From: Lactarius indigo
Taxonomy: Eukaryota > Basidiomycota > Agaricomycetes > Russulales > Russulaceae
DNA: 64,000 nucleotides
NCBI GenBank assembly: GCA_025766275.1
Contig: JAFKAC010000113.1
Location: forward strand, 1 to 64,000
Direction: 5' to 3'
Below, piece after piece: positions 10,759 through 19,989 of this stretch. Numbering within the stretch: position 1 is the first letter of the stretch; the number at the start of each line of letters is the position of its first letter. The notes beneath the pieces were generated by a model. It ran no database searches. It worked only from the letters and a program-made list of their open reading frames with translations, and was not told the origin of the DNA. The translations under genes and the position numbers were made by a program.

Positions 10759-13613
10759 CACTGTGCTATTCCACGAGCACTAATGGTCTTTGGTTGAGGG
10801 GCGGAGGGGTTGTCCTTGTGGAAACGTTGGACAAGATCTCGGGCGTGGGTCATTTGGGAGGCAGGAAGCCAGGAATTTTCGGAGTCGGGATACCCCTTCC
10901 ATTTGATCAAGTAAAGTACGCCTTTCTTGTTAGGCGATATCTTTGATTGCAGGACCCTTTCGACTTCATAGTGTTCGTCTTCCCCTTGGACAATTTCGGG
11001 GGGCGGTCGGGTGAAGTTAGGGCCATGCGTGGTGTTTTCTTGGTACGGAGAGATCAGGGAATTATGGAAGACTGGGTGAATTCGCCATGTTTTTGGGAGT
11101 TGGAGTTTGCAGTTAACTCCCCAGGAAGATAGGACTTTAAAAGGACCATGGCGGCGGGGGGCGAGTTTAGCTTTTGGGTGGGTAGTGTGAATGTTAGTCC
11201 CTTCTAGCCAGACTAGATCGCCTTCATTGAACTTGCGAGGGGTTGGGATTGACTTGGAATTTCTCATTACTTCTGCGGCAACTTTGAGGGCTGCAGTAAC
11301 TTCAGAGCGGATTTGGTTAAGTGCATCTAGTCTTTCTTCGGCTGTAGGTATCTTGCTTTTGAAGTGGATGGGGGGAATGAACTCTGGATTGTACCCATAC
11401 CACACTTCAAAGGGCGACTTGTGAGTTGCGCTGTGCTGCCGTGCGTTGTGCGCAAACTCCATAAATGGGATCAGATCTACCCAGTTGTTTTGTTGGAAGT
11501 TGCAGAAGACGCGGAGGTACTGTTCGAGTTCCTGGTTTACGCGTTCGGTTTCTCCATCTGTTTGCGGATGGAAAGCCGTGGACAGGGTAGATTTGACTCC
11601 TAATTTATGCCAGATTTCTTGCATTACTTTTGATGCGAATTGAGGGCCTCTGTCGGAAATAACTTGTCGGGGTAGGCCGGTACGTCTCCAGACGTTTTCC
11701 AGGTAAAGTTGAGCAGTTTCGTCTGCTGTGATGGTCTTGTTGCACGGGGAAATGACTACTGCTTTACTGAGTCGGTCAACGACTACGAACAACGAGTCGT
11801 GGTTGTGGGAGGGGGGAAGGTCGGTGATGAAGTCCATTGTAATGGTTCCCCAGATTTCTTCGGGAATAGCGTTGGGTTGCAGAGGTACTTGGGTTCGTGG
11901 TTTGATCTTTGTGGATTGGCAGGTGGCACATCCATCGACGTATTCTTTGACGAACGTCGACATCCCTGGCCACCAAAAGTCTCGGGAAAGGAGTTCATAA
12001 GTCTTCCATCGCCCTGGGTGTCCTGTGGCAATGTGGTCGTGATACTGAGTTACGATGTCTCTTCGTAAGTTGTCGTCTTTGGGTATATAAACTTGTCCTC
12101 GGAATAAGATGACTCCATCTTCTAAGTTCCACTCTTCTAGCCCCTTGGTTAAGGAACGGGGGCCATTCTTCAAGAGGGTTTCTAGGGCTGTACTGACTTC
12201 TTTGTCGTAGGTATGTGTGTCTCGGATGCGTTGTCGAAGTGTATTATCACCGTGAATGGTAACCGCAGCTCTTTGCACTGCGTTGACCGAGAAAAATTTT
12301 GTATCCAGGAGCACTCGTTTTTCATCTTCATCTGCTATCCCCTTTTTATGGTCTGGACGCCGGGACAGTGCATCAGACTTGTTCTGAACACCAGGTTTGT
12401 GGATGATGATGAACTGGAAACGAGAGAGGAAAAGCGCCCATCGAGCTTGTCGACGGGAAAGTTTCTGCTTCGTCATGAAGTAGGCCAGGTTGTTATGGTC
12501 GGACCAAATTTCGGTGGAATCACTACGTCCCTCGAGGTAGTGTCGGAAGGCATGGAGGGCATGAATAATGGCCAAAAGTTCCTTATCGCAAATCTCGTAG
12601 TGGCGTTCAGCCGGGAGGAGAGATTTCGATAGAAAAGCAACGGGGTGCCATTGGTGCAGAGCATCAGGTTGTTCAAGGACTGCGCCCGTGGCGAAGTCGC
12701 TGGCGTCAGTGATGAGTCGGAAGGGCTTGGAATGGTCGGGAAGGGCTAGGACAGGAGCTTCCGTGAAGCATTTAATCAGAGTGCGGAAAGCGCTTTCCGC
12801 TGGGGTGCCCCAAGAAAAAGGTACGTCTTTCTTGGTTAGATCGAAGAGTGGTCGGGCGATGGTGGAATAATCTTTGATAAATCGTCGGTAAAAGTTACAG
12901 AAGCCTAGGAAGGCTTGGACTTGTTTGACTGTACGCGGAGTGGGCCATTCGGTAATTCCGGCAACCTTTGCCGGATCCATGGATACTTGGCCATTGGAAA
13001 TAACGATGCCAAGGTATTCAACAGAGGTTTGTGCAAACACGCACTTCTCAGGTTTTAGATAGAGGTCGTGATGTTCCAGCCGTTGAAGCACGTCGTGTGT
13101 TAACGCTGTAAGGGAGGAGATATCTTCCGTAAAGATCAGGATGTCGTCTAGGTAGACCACTACATGTCCACCATCGATCAGAGACTCGAAAACTTGATTC
13201 ATGAACGTTTGAAACGTTGCCGGGGCGTTGCAGAGACCGAATGTCATTACGGTTGGCTCGAAAAGACCTAAGGAGGTTTTGAAGGCTGCCTTGTGCTCGT
13301 CGCCTTCTCGGATACGGATATTGTTGTACCCCCAACGGATATCCAACTTAGTAAAATAACGCGCGTTGTGAAGTTTGTCGATTAACTCAGGAATGAGGGG
13401 TAGGGGCGCCGCGTTCTTGATCGTGATGTCGTTCAAAGCCCGGTAGTCTTGTACCGGTCGGAGTTTCCCATCCTTCTTGTCCACAAAGAAGAAAGGAGAG
13501 GCCATGGGGGACTTGGATGGTCGGATGTATCCTTTTCGCAGGTGCTCGGAAATGTACTCCTTGAGTGCGTCAGCCTCTTTAGGCGTGAGTCGGTAGATGC
13601 CACAGTTCTTCAT
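10755..13613 (-). CDS. pol: GypE Pol, RT-RNaseH-integrase-chromodomain (952 codons, intact)
   Basis: Catalytic polyprotein that copies element RNA and integrates the cDNA. Reverse transcriptase is in residues 1-260, with KKDGKLRPVQDYR and the catalytic VVVYLDDILIF. RNase H follows (ITDASDFATGAV, ELLAIIHALHAFRHY, IWSDHNNL). The integrase zinc finger is H...H...C..C in GHPGRWKTYELLSRDFWW...CATCQ; the core has TMDFITDL, VISDRGPQF and HPQTDGETERVNQ (D, D, E). A chromodomain (YEVERVLQSK...YLIKWKGYPDSENSW) closes the protein; such domains direct integration to marked chromatin. It lacks the long C-terminal module of GypA/C/D. The N-terminus continues the protease frame at 13628-14377 across a one-frame break. 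Confidence 0.92.
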   Translation of the reverse strand: MKNCGIYRLTPKEADALKEYISEHLRKGYIRPSKSPMASPFFFVDKKDGKLRPVQDYRALNDITIKNAAPLPLIPELIDKLHNARYFTKLDIRWGYNNIRIREGDEHKAAFKTSLGLFEPTVMTFGLCNAPATFQTFMNQVFESLIDGGHVVVYLDDILIFTEDISSLTALTHDVLQRLEHHDLYLKPEKCVFAQTSVEYLGIVISNGQVSMDPAKVAGITEWPTPRTVKQVQAFLGFCNFYRRFIKDYSTIARPLFDLTKKDVPFSWGTPAESAFRTLIKCFTEAPVLALPDHSKPFRLITDASDFATGAVLEQPDALHQWHPVAFLSKSLLPAERHYEICDKELLAIIHALHAFRHYLEGRSDSTEIWSDHNNLAYFMTKQKLSRRQARWALFLSRFQFIIIHKPGVQNKSDALSRRPDHKKGIADEDEKRVLLDTKFFSVNAVQRAAVTIHGDNTLRQRIRDTHTYDKEVSTALETLLKNGPRSLTKGLEEWNLEDGVILFRGQVYIPKDDNLRRDIVTQYHDHIATGHPGRWKTYELLSRDFWWPGMSTFVKEYVDGCATCQSTKIKPRTQVPLQPNAIPEEIWGTITMDFITDLPPSHNHDSLFVVVDRLSKAVVISPCNKTITADETAQLYLENVWRRTGLPRQVISDRGPQFASKVMQEIWHKLGVKSTLSTAFHPQTDGETERVNQELEQYLRVFCNFQQNNWVDLIPFMEFAHNARQHSATHKSPFEVWYGYNPEFIPPIHFKSKIPTAEERLDALNQIRSEVTAALKVAAEVMRNSKSIPTPRKFNEGDLVWLEGTNIHTTHPKAKLAPRRHGPFKVLSSWGVNCKLQLPKTWRIHPVFHNSLISPYQENTTHGPNFTRPPPEIVQGEDEHYEVERVLQSKISPNKKGVLYLIKWKGYPDSENSWLPASQMTHARDLVQRFHKDNPSAPQPKTISARGIAQC

Positions 13614-13627
13614 TATGGCTCCAGGTT

Positions 13628-14377
13628 TTAGGTCAATTGCGTGATCCCAGGGTTGGTGTTCAGGTAAACGGTGAGAGGCATTCTCACTAAAAACTCGGTG
13701 TATCGTTGGAAATGACTCGGGATGTGCTCGGAGGAAGGTTTAGGTGCGGTCTTCGCAGCTATCTTAGTACTTGTAGTGATTTTTGCTCGGATTGCAAGGT
13801 GATCGTACTTGCAGAAACTGTGACTCCACAGCCAGGGTTCATAAGCTTCTGAGGTGAACGCGTGTTCAACAGGTTCTATCTCTTCGATAGTCGGGAGGCA
13901 AGTTCTTGTTGCGTCTTCAGGTCCTAGCTCTAGGATGTTTATTGTAGTATTTCTTGTTTGAGGGACTCGGGAAGAAATAACAACACTCGTTGTTGACAGA
14001 GTACAGGTTTTTGGGCATCGTGTAAAGGCTATCTTGGGTTGATGCCAGTCGATTTCCGGGTTATGTGCTCGGAGCCAATCCGTTCCTAGGATTATATCGT
14101 GCTCCCCAAGGGTGGTGGCGTATAGCTCTACCATTTCGTCGTGATAAGCGTCTTCCGCTGTTCTGATCCGTAATCTCTGGATCGTGGTGTACTTTACCGA
14201 ACCCATCTTATTGGGTGACCCATCCACGTTTCTAACTGGTAAGGGTCGGATTAGTGTTCTCATTGTGAGTCCATTTGCACGCGCAAACCCATCATCCACG
14301 ATGATGCCCTCCGCACCGCTGTCCAACAGGGCGCGGGCACTGATTTCTCTGCCAGACTTCTTTCCTACTAGTGTCAC
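13628..14377 (-). CDS. GypE protease region
   Basis: 249-codon frame with the aspartic protease signature ARALLDSGAEGIIV near residue 18 and the conserved later motif HDIILGTDWL. It ends in LNTNPGITQLT-stop where intact relatives continue into RT (the sequence for 'HAIDLKPG' lies in another frame just downstream), so PR and RT are separated by a frameshift near 13630-13750, which is either a mutation or a programmed event. Upstream it follows the Gag frame ending near 14615. Confidence 0.8.
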   Translation of the reverse strand: MTLVGKKSGREISARALLDSGAEGIIVDDGFARANGLTMRTLIRPLPVRNVDGSPNKMGSVKYTTIQRLRIRTAEDAYHDEMVELYATTLGEHDIILGTDWLRAHNPEIDWHQPKIAFTRCPKTCTLSTTSVVISSRVPQTRNTTINILELGPEDATRTCLPTIEEIEPVEHAFTSEAYEPWLWSHSFCKYDHLAIRAKITTSTKIAAKTAPKPSSEHIPSHFQRYTEFLVRMPLTVYLNTNPGITQLT

Positions 14378-14614
14378 CTTGAGAACGATTGAAGGAGCTC
14401 TCCTATTCCGAATCGTCTCTACAGGTACAGGCTCGGCTCCGAGCGTCTCTAGTAGGGAAAGGCCGTGTATAACGCTACTGGCACGAATACTTCCAATCGA
14501 CAGTGCTACGATGGAAGAGCCTAAAAATCCTCGTTAATAGGCACCGAACGCGGACGTGCGTTCGGGTCAAAAGGGAGTATCTCTCGATATATCGCTCCAA
14601 TGTTTGCTGGGTGG

Positions 14615-15169
14615 TCAGCGGTGCTTCCTCCTGACCGGGTTCATCAACAAAGGCGCCGCGCGCCCTAGCGTTGTTGTCGGATTGGCCTCTTTGGCCTTCA
14701 TGGCTGTCGTTTTGGCGTGACATTCTTTAAGTACGTGGCCTGGCTTGCCACAGTACAGACAGAGTTTATTCTTGAAGCGATACTCTCGCTCTTCCTTGGT
14801 AAGTTTGGTTCTTTGTTTGGTGCGTGATGAGGAGGCGTTGACATTTACGCTATCGTCCTCTGCTAGGACGGCTCGTCCTGTGGTGGGCTTATGGGTCTTG
14901 TTAAACTGGTTAATGGCGTGACCAGCGTAAATTCGATAGGCGCGATCGAATTCTCTTGCTTTCTCAACAAGGGTGTCGAAGGTGGCAGGGATGGGGGATA
15001 TGCCGAGCAGCTTCATATTCAGAGCTGTTGGAATAGCTTGTCGAAAGGCATACATCTTGGTTTGTTCGTTTGCACCACTTCGTGTAGCATGGGTTGACCA
15101 TTCTTGGAACCATTCGTTGAAAGGTCGGGTCCCCATCTTCAGAGAATACATTTTGTTGGTGGATTCCAT
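14615..15169 (-). CDS. gag: GypE Gag, capsid C-terminal part and zinc knuckle
   Basis: 184-codon frame containing FNEWFQEWSTHATRSG (typical gypsy capsid helices) and a CCHC zinc knuckle, CLYCGKPGHVLKEC, at about residues 135-148. The capsid continues upstream in other frames to about 15480 (KVSTALTYFKLEL near 15310), so frameshifts cut the Gag reading frame here. The frame ends in a short basic tail. The protease ORF follows after about 240 bp. Confidence 0.8.
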   Translation of the reverse strand: MESTNKMYSLKMGTRPFNEWFQEWSTHATRSGANEQTKMYAFRQAIPTALNMKLLGISPIPATFDTLVEKAREFDRAYRIYAGHAINQFNKTHKPTTGRAVLAEDDSVNVNASSSRTKQRTKLTKEEREYRFKNKLCLYCGKPGHVLKECHAKTTAMKAKEANPTTTLGRAAPLLMNPVRRKHR

Positions 15170-18100
15170 GGCAGTATGACCAGGAACGAAGTGTGCATCA
15201 AAATCGGTTTTGAACTGTGCCCAAGTGCCAAAGGTAATCGCGCGCCGCCGGTCGGGTTTAAGGCTTCTTTTGCCTATCTTGGCCCATTCTCCAGCTGGAG
15301 TTCCAACTTGAAGTAGGTAAGGGCAGTGGATACTTTCTTATCGTCGGTGTTAAAGATATCCTGGTTTAGATGGAAGTAATTGGCTAGGTTGTTCCAAAAG
15401 CTTCCGCATGGTTGGGCTTGCCATCAAAGGGCTCAGGCGCTGCGCCTAAAATTTTTGCAGGTGCAGGGCTGCCATTGCAGTGGGTACAGGAGGAACGGTA
15501 AGGGGGGTGCTGAGGAAGAGGCTTGAACAGTTAGGGGTGGTGATGGGAGTCGATGTGGGGAACTGTTGCAGGGAAACGGCTAGGGCCGGAGGTACTAGGG
15601 GAAACTGGGGTGTCGAGGGTCGGGAGGTTACTTGGGATAGTAGACCAGAGAGTTTTTTGGTAGTAGTGTCTAGGATTTGCGATACTTCCTCTGTGTCGCT
15701 GTCTGAATCTTCGGATTGACTAGGTGTGTTAAAGTGGACTGGTTTGTTGTTTAGATAGATCCACTGTTCGTTTACAAAGTTCCAACGGACGTTCTTTCCT
15801 TTGAAAGTGGCGTGTAGGGAGTTGTAACTTAGGTCCTTGACTTTGTCGATACCAGGAAAGGCTTCTTTTAGGTCCTGAAAAACGATTTGGTGCTGGGTAG
15901 CGACTATTGTCCACGGGTGTTTTCCTGTGGGCTGGAATATCCTCGTCTTTCCACTTGGCGTAGTAAAGATTATCGGTGAGAAGAAATAGGGGTCGAAGAA
16001 GTACTGGGACGTTGGCTTTTTCTTCTGGTGTGAGAGGTCGTTGTGTATTCATTCACCTCTTCTGGTGAGGCGGGTGACAGTCCAACTGTCCAGGTTCCAG
16101 GGGTAGTAGACCTTGTATGCAGGGAGGAGGATAGCTCTATCCGGACGATGGGGTCTTTGTGAACGACGGATCCAATGGTATTCTTCCCAGATACCAAAGT
16201 GGGTCAGGGTTGTCTTACTTCTCCACAAGAAGTCTTGGAAATACAAGGGGCTTGTCGAGATCTCGCTTATGCGTGTAAGCGGCTGGGAAAAGTACAGGGT
16301 TTCAAGATTGTGCCGGTTTTGGTACAACAGAGAACAGTGTCTTCTGAACACGTCGAGTTCTCGGGGTTCGGGTTGGTAGGCTCTTGGTTACTAGGATAGC
16401 CTCGGGGAGGTGACAATGGATTTCTCGGGGCTGGGTTTCGAGATACTGAGCTTCGTCACTGCTCGTGGAATGCTGCCTCGCAGTCGGAGTTGCTTGGATA
16501 CTGGGGTACACCGGTTCACTTGGACCGGCTTGGTTAATACTCGGAAGGGGGATCTGGGTGTTGGTAGCTCGACGAGCTCGGGGGCCCTTCTTGGGGTTAC
16601 AGGGGTACTCGGGGTGGAGGCTATGGGCCGATCGTCTACTTGGAAGCGACGATGAGTTCTTCTTTGGGCGACGTGTGAGGATGCCAGGTTAATTGCCCAA
16701 TGAATTGGATCCAGGATTTTCAAATTTTACACTCGTAAAATTTATTCTCGACAATCTATACTATCTAGACCTTTCTCTATAAGGTAGATAGTTAACTCCA
16801 GGGGACCACAACACTACGTTGGGGTGTCGGGGGGTGTTGGGACGATAACCGCAGGTGCAGACTTCTTGAGAGCACCAGCAGGGGCCTGAGGTCAGAGTTG
16901 GTCCCCAACCGTCGTTGGACTAGGCGGCTGGTTGGTATCTCCGTTATGTAGGGAGATGTCGGAGTCTGAAGATTCGTCTTCAGTTTCAGGGGAACTAGGG
17001 GGAAGCCGATCTGTATTCGGCGGAGCAAGGGTGGAGTCCGGAAAGTTTCTCTAGCGTTGAGAATCGAAACTAACTCTGGGTCGTCAGAGGTGAAGGGGGG
17101 TAGTGCCAGTTACTCGGGTTGACAAGGTTCCGATCTGGGTTGGACAGGTAGTTTCCCACACAGAGGTGGTGAAGGAATAAGTGAACTCCGAACTGTCGAG
17201 ATGACTAGACTAGACGGGGGCGGAGTCGGGGTGAATGACCACTCGAATTTCTTGAAGGAAATCTGTATTTCCTGGTATGTGAGGCGGAGTCGGTCAACAA
17301 AGTGAAGAGAGAACCGTCTTCGAGTTGCCGGATGTAGTGGTCACGACGAGGGGGAACGTGGACAAACCAAAGATAGTCGCTTTTGGTCCACACTAGGAGT
17401 TGGTCTGTTGGATGGTTGGTGGCAGAGACGGAGTTTGAAAGATGCCAATAAAGGAGTTGCTCGTCGGCAGCCTTGACGACTTCAGAAAGATCGTCATAAA
17501 CTCGTGGTAAACCCTTTCGGGGATGACTTCTCCAAAGTCAAAGAGGTCATAAGGGTACGTAAGGCGGTAGGGGGTTCTGTCCAACAGTCAAGACGGGGGT
17601 TATCGATGAGGTCGTAAGTGGAAGTGACGGGATAGTAGCGGTCAAGTTGCCGCTGCCTGTGGGACTCGAAGTTAACTCGGGCTCGTGCAGCCTTTGTCTT
17701 CAGATAAGTTGAAGTGAACGGAGTAGAAGGTGGCACTTAAATCACTCGATTTAAGTCCAAATCCCAAATAAGTAACACTTACTTACTTTGCGTTGCACTT
17801 AAAACACTCGTTTCAAGACAAGGCAAATATATAACCACTTATCTAAAGTGGCTGATCGTCGGGAAAGGTGGAGATGAAACTAAAGGGGTCGGCAGGAATA
17901 CGAGGCGAAAGACAATAAGCAAGAAGGTGGGGGGCAGAACGAACCAAGTCCTCGAAGAAGTAGGCCTGGTGGTAAGCGTAGATTTGTCCGTTAAAAGAGA
18001 ACGTAAATGTCCGTAAGTGGTCACAATTCTTCCGTCCAAAAAGTCCTGGATCTCTAGGGTCACTAGAGAGTCAATGTACCCTGCCCTGTGGATATTAGCA

Positions 18101-18348
18101 AGGGGGGCGAAAGCGCGTCTCAGGCCTTCCCTGAAGTCGTAACGGATAGTCCCGAGGGGGGTGTCAGGGGAGGGAAGGTCGTAGATGGCCTTGGAACAGA
18201 TGTACAAAGGCGGAAAGTCGGGGTGTTGAGCGGGGTCAACAACGCGCGGGAAGAGGGTGTAGACGTGAGGGGGAAGAAGACGGAAGGGGTGACAGAAGGA
18301 AAGACCGAGGGAAATTAGCGAGCGAGGTGGCGAGGGGAACTTTACTGA
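15170..18348 (-). pseudogene. GypE Gag N-terminal extension, interrupted by frameshifts
   Basis: Several overlapping minus-strand open segments (15729-16052, 16391-16723, 17839-18207 and others) give protein-like sequence without recognisable domains, for example YDFREGLRRAFAPLANIHR near 18110 and YAKWKDEDIP near 15950. Together with 18349-19095 they would form a 1,000-residue or larger leader ahead of the capsid. Frame changes are too frequent to define one ORF. I do not recognise a family. Confidence 0.45.
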
Positions 18349-19095
18349 TTAGTTCCCGGAGGGTCGTGGAAGCGGGCCGCCAAGATTCCCTTGGGGGTGA
18401 CGACGGAGATGTACTGGTGGGGTGTTCTCCTTGGGAAAGGAGGCAAGGGGGGCCTGGTAGGCGGTGGGACCGAGGGGAGGGAGGTTCTCTTGTTCGGGGT
18501 GAGGGGCCGGAGGGAAGACGGGGCCTTGTTCTGCTACTCGCTCGTAGTCAATCGGCGAGTCGGGGGTCGCAAGGCGGGAGGGGACCGGAACAGGAGACGG
18601 AGAGCGACGAGGAGTCGGAGGAAGAACAGGAGGTGGCGAAGGAGAGCCACGAAGGGAAATAGGGGGGCGGGGGGTCGGGACTCGGAGGGGAGGCGCAGAC
18701 TCGGCGCGGGGTTCAGGGGACAAGGGGACAACGTTCCCGTTGAGGTCGATGATCTCGAGGACCTCTTCGTAGAACTGGGCGGTGCTGGGGGACAGGGGAC
18801 GAGGGGAAGGACGAGGGGTGGCTTCTTCAGCCGGAGCGTAGGGTAAACTAGTTCGGGGTTGCGTCCCGAACGAGGGCAACAGGGGCGGGGGGCTCGTTAC
18901 CACCAAGGTGGCAGGGGTGTAGGGGGCGGTGAAGCGGAGGCTGTCTAGACGGACAGCGGAGGTGGAGGGAACAGGGGAGGCGCGGGAAAAGTCGAGGGGG
19001 CTACCTTGGTTGTCGAACTCCGACTGGTAGCTGGCAGAATCTCCGTCCCACTGACCGTACTGCGAGAAGTCGTACTCGTAGTCAAAGTCAGCCAC
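18349..19095 (-). CDS. GypE 5' ORF, proline/serine-rich protein (248 codons)
   Basis: Open frame just inside the 5' LTR. The first 30 residues are acidic and aromatic (ADFDYEYDFSQYGQWDGD); the rest is Pro/Ser-rich with repeated SPSP/TPRP patterns, so probably disordered. The first codon available is GTG followed by GCT; no ATG is in frame between the upstream TGA and the end of the ORF. It occupies the place of the Gag N-terminus. Function unknown. Confidence 0.55.
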   Translation of the reverse strand: MADFDYEYDFSQYGQWDGDSASYQSEFDNQGSPLDFSRASPVPSTSAVRLDSLRFTAPYTPATLVVTSPPPLLPSFGTQPRTSLPYAPAEEATPRPSPRPLSPSTAQFYEEVLEIIDLNGNVVPLSPEPRAESAPPLRVPTPRPPISLRGSPSPPPVLPPTPRRSPSPVPVPSRLATPDSPIDYERVAEQGPVFPPAPHPEQENLPPLGPTAYQAPLASFPKENTPPVHLRRHPQGNLGGPLPRPSGN

Positions 19096-19124
19096 TGGAG
19101 CAGCCCGGAGTCAGTCTATTGGTT

Positions 19125-19134
19125 AGACTGTCCA
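19125..19134 (-). promoter_or_regulatory. GypE primer-binding site, self-primer type
   Basis: Element-sense TGGACAGTCT, 2 nt after the LTR, is the exact complement of AGACTGTCCA at the predicted RNA 5' end (19335 downward). The sequence differs completely from the GypA-D primer while the geometry is the same. Confidence 0.72.
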
Positions 19135-19136
19135 AG

Positions 19137-19811
19137 TGTGATGACTCACTGTCACTCGACAGGGGGTCACGACGAAGGCGGAGACTGGGGGCTGCGAAGG
19201 GTGTGGAGAAGAAATACAGAAGAACACAGAAGACGCGGGCTACGGCCTTGGCTCAAAGAGGAGTAGTGGCGCACGAAGAGTGGGGCACTCGAAGGAGCTG
19301 AGAGGCAAGGGGAGGATGTCACAAGTGGACAGTCTGAGGGACTGTCCGTAGAATTGCACCAGCTTATATACTACAGGGGGTGGTCTGTGCGTAGCTTTAG
19401 GGCAGGCTTAGGGCCTACCCACGGGTGCTGCGCAGTACTGCGCAAAGGAACATTCTAGAGACGTCTAACAATAGAGTCCAATCAGAAGGGTTTAAACATA
19501 GAACGACTGCGCCGCAGTCGATGATGCAATCTTGCGTCAGGATGGCGTGATTCCGCAGTTAATGCGGGATTTCCCGAGGAGTGGTGACTTGGTTGATTAT
19601 CTTCGTTGATTGATCAACAATCAACTGTTGATAAGTACACGTGTACACAACACGTGGCTTGAGATCACGTGACAGATCACGTGATCGTTTGAGAACAGAA
19701 TTCAAACTCCGATTCGGAATTCCCCTTTAGGAAGGTGATTACATAAGACCGGACCGACGCGGACCGGTCCTAAGCGCCCTGGAGTCACGACCGGTTTATA
19801 GGTTCGTGACA
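19137..19811 (-). repeat. GypE 5' LTR
   Basis: 675 bp. It differs from 10057-10743 by an 11-bp deletion near 19663 and one missing G near 19490. Confidence 0.93.
19326..19370 (-). promoter_or_regulatory. GypE core promoter with inverted repeat across the start site
   Basis: TATATAAG (19370 to 19363) is 35 nt upstream of the predicted start at 19335. GGACAGTC (19327-19334) and GACTGTCC (19340-19347) are perfect 8-bp arms around TGAGG. Confidence 0.6.
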
Positions 19812-19989
19812 CACTGCCGATGAAACTACAATCCCCTAATAGGATGTTTCACAATATATCTATCTGCATAGTTGATAATTATAGATGGACATACCCAGGC
19901 CACGCTCCTACTGTTTCCTCCTATATCTACTCCCGACACCTCTTGCCTTTGATCCATAAGACCATTGACACCACCCTTCCTCTGTGACC

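Larger units (their letters stand above)
10057..19811 (-). mobile_element. GypE: full-length chromodomain Ty3/gypsy retrotransposon, second lineage
   Basis: A 9.76-kb minus-strand element with LTRs of 687 and 675 bp, a perfect 5-bp TSD CACTG (10052-10056 and 19812-19816), a polypurine tract, a self-primer PBS, an intact RT-RH-IN-chromodomain frame, and an unusually long 5' coding region ahead of the Gag zinc knuckle. The two LTRs differ only by an 11-bp and a 1-bp deletion as far as I can read, which makes this the most recent insertion in the window. Its sequence family differs from GypA-D. Confidence 0.93.
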
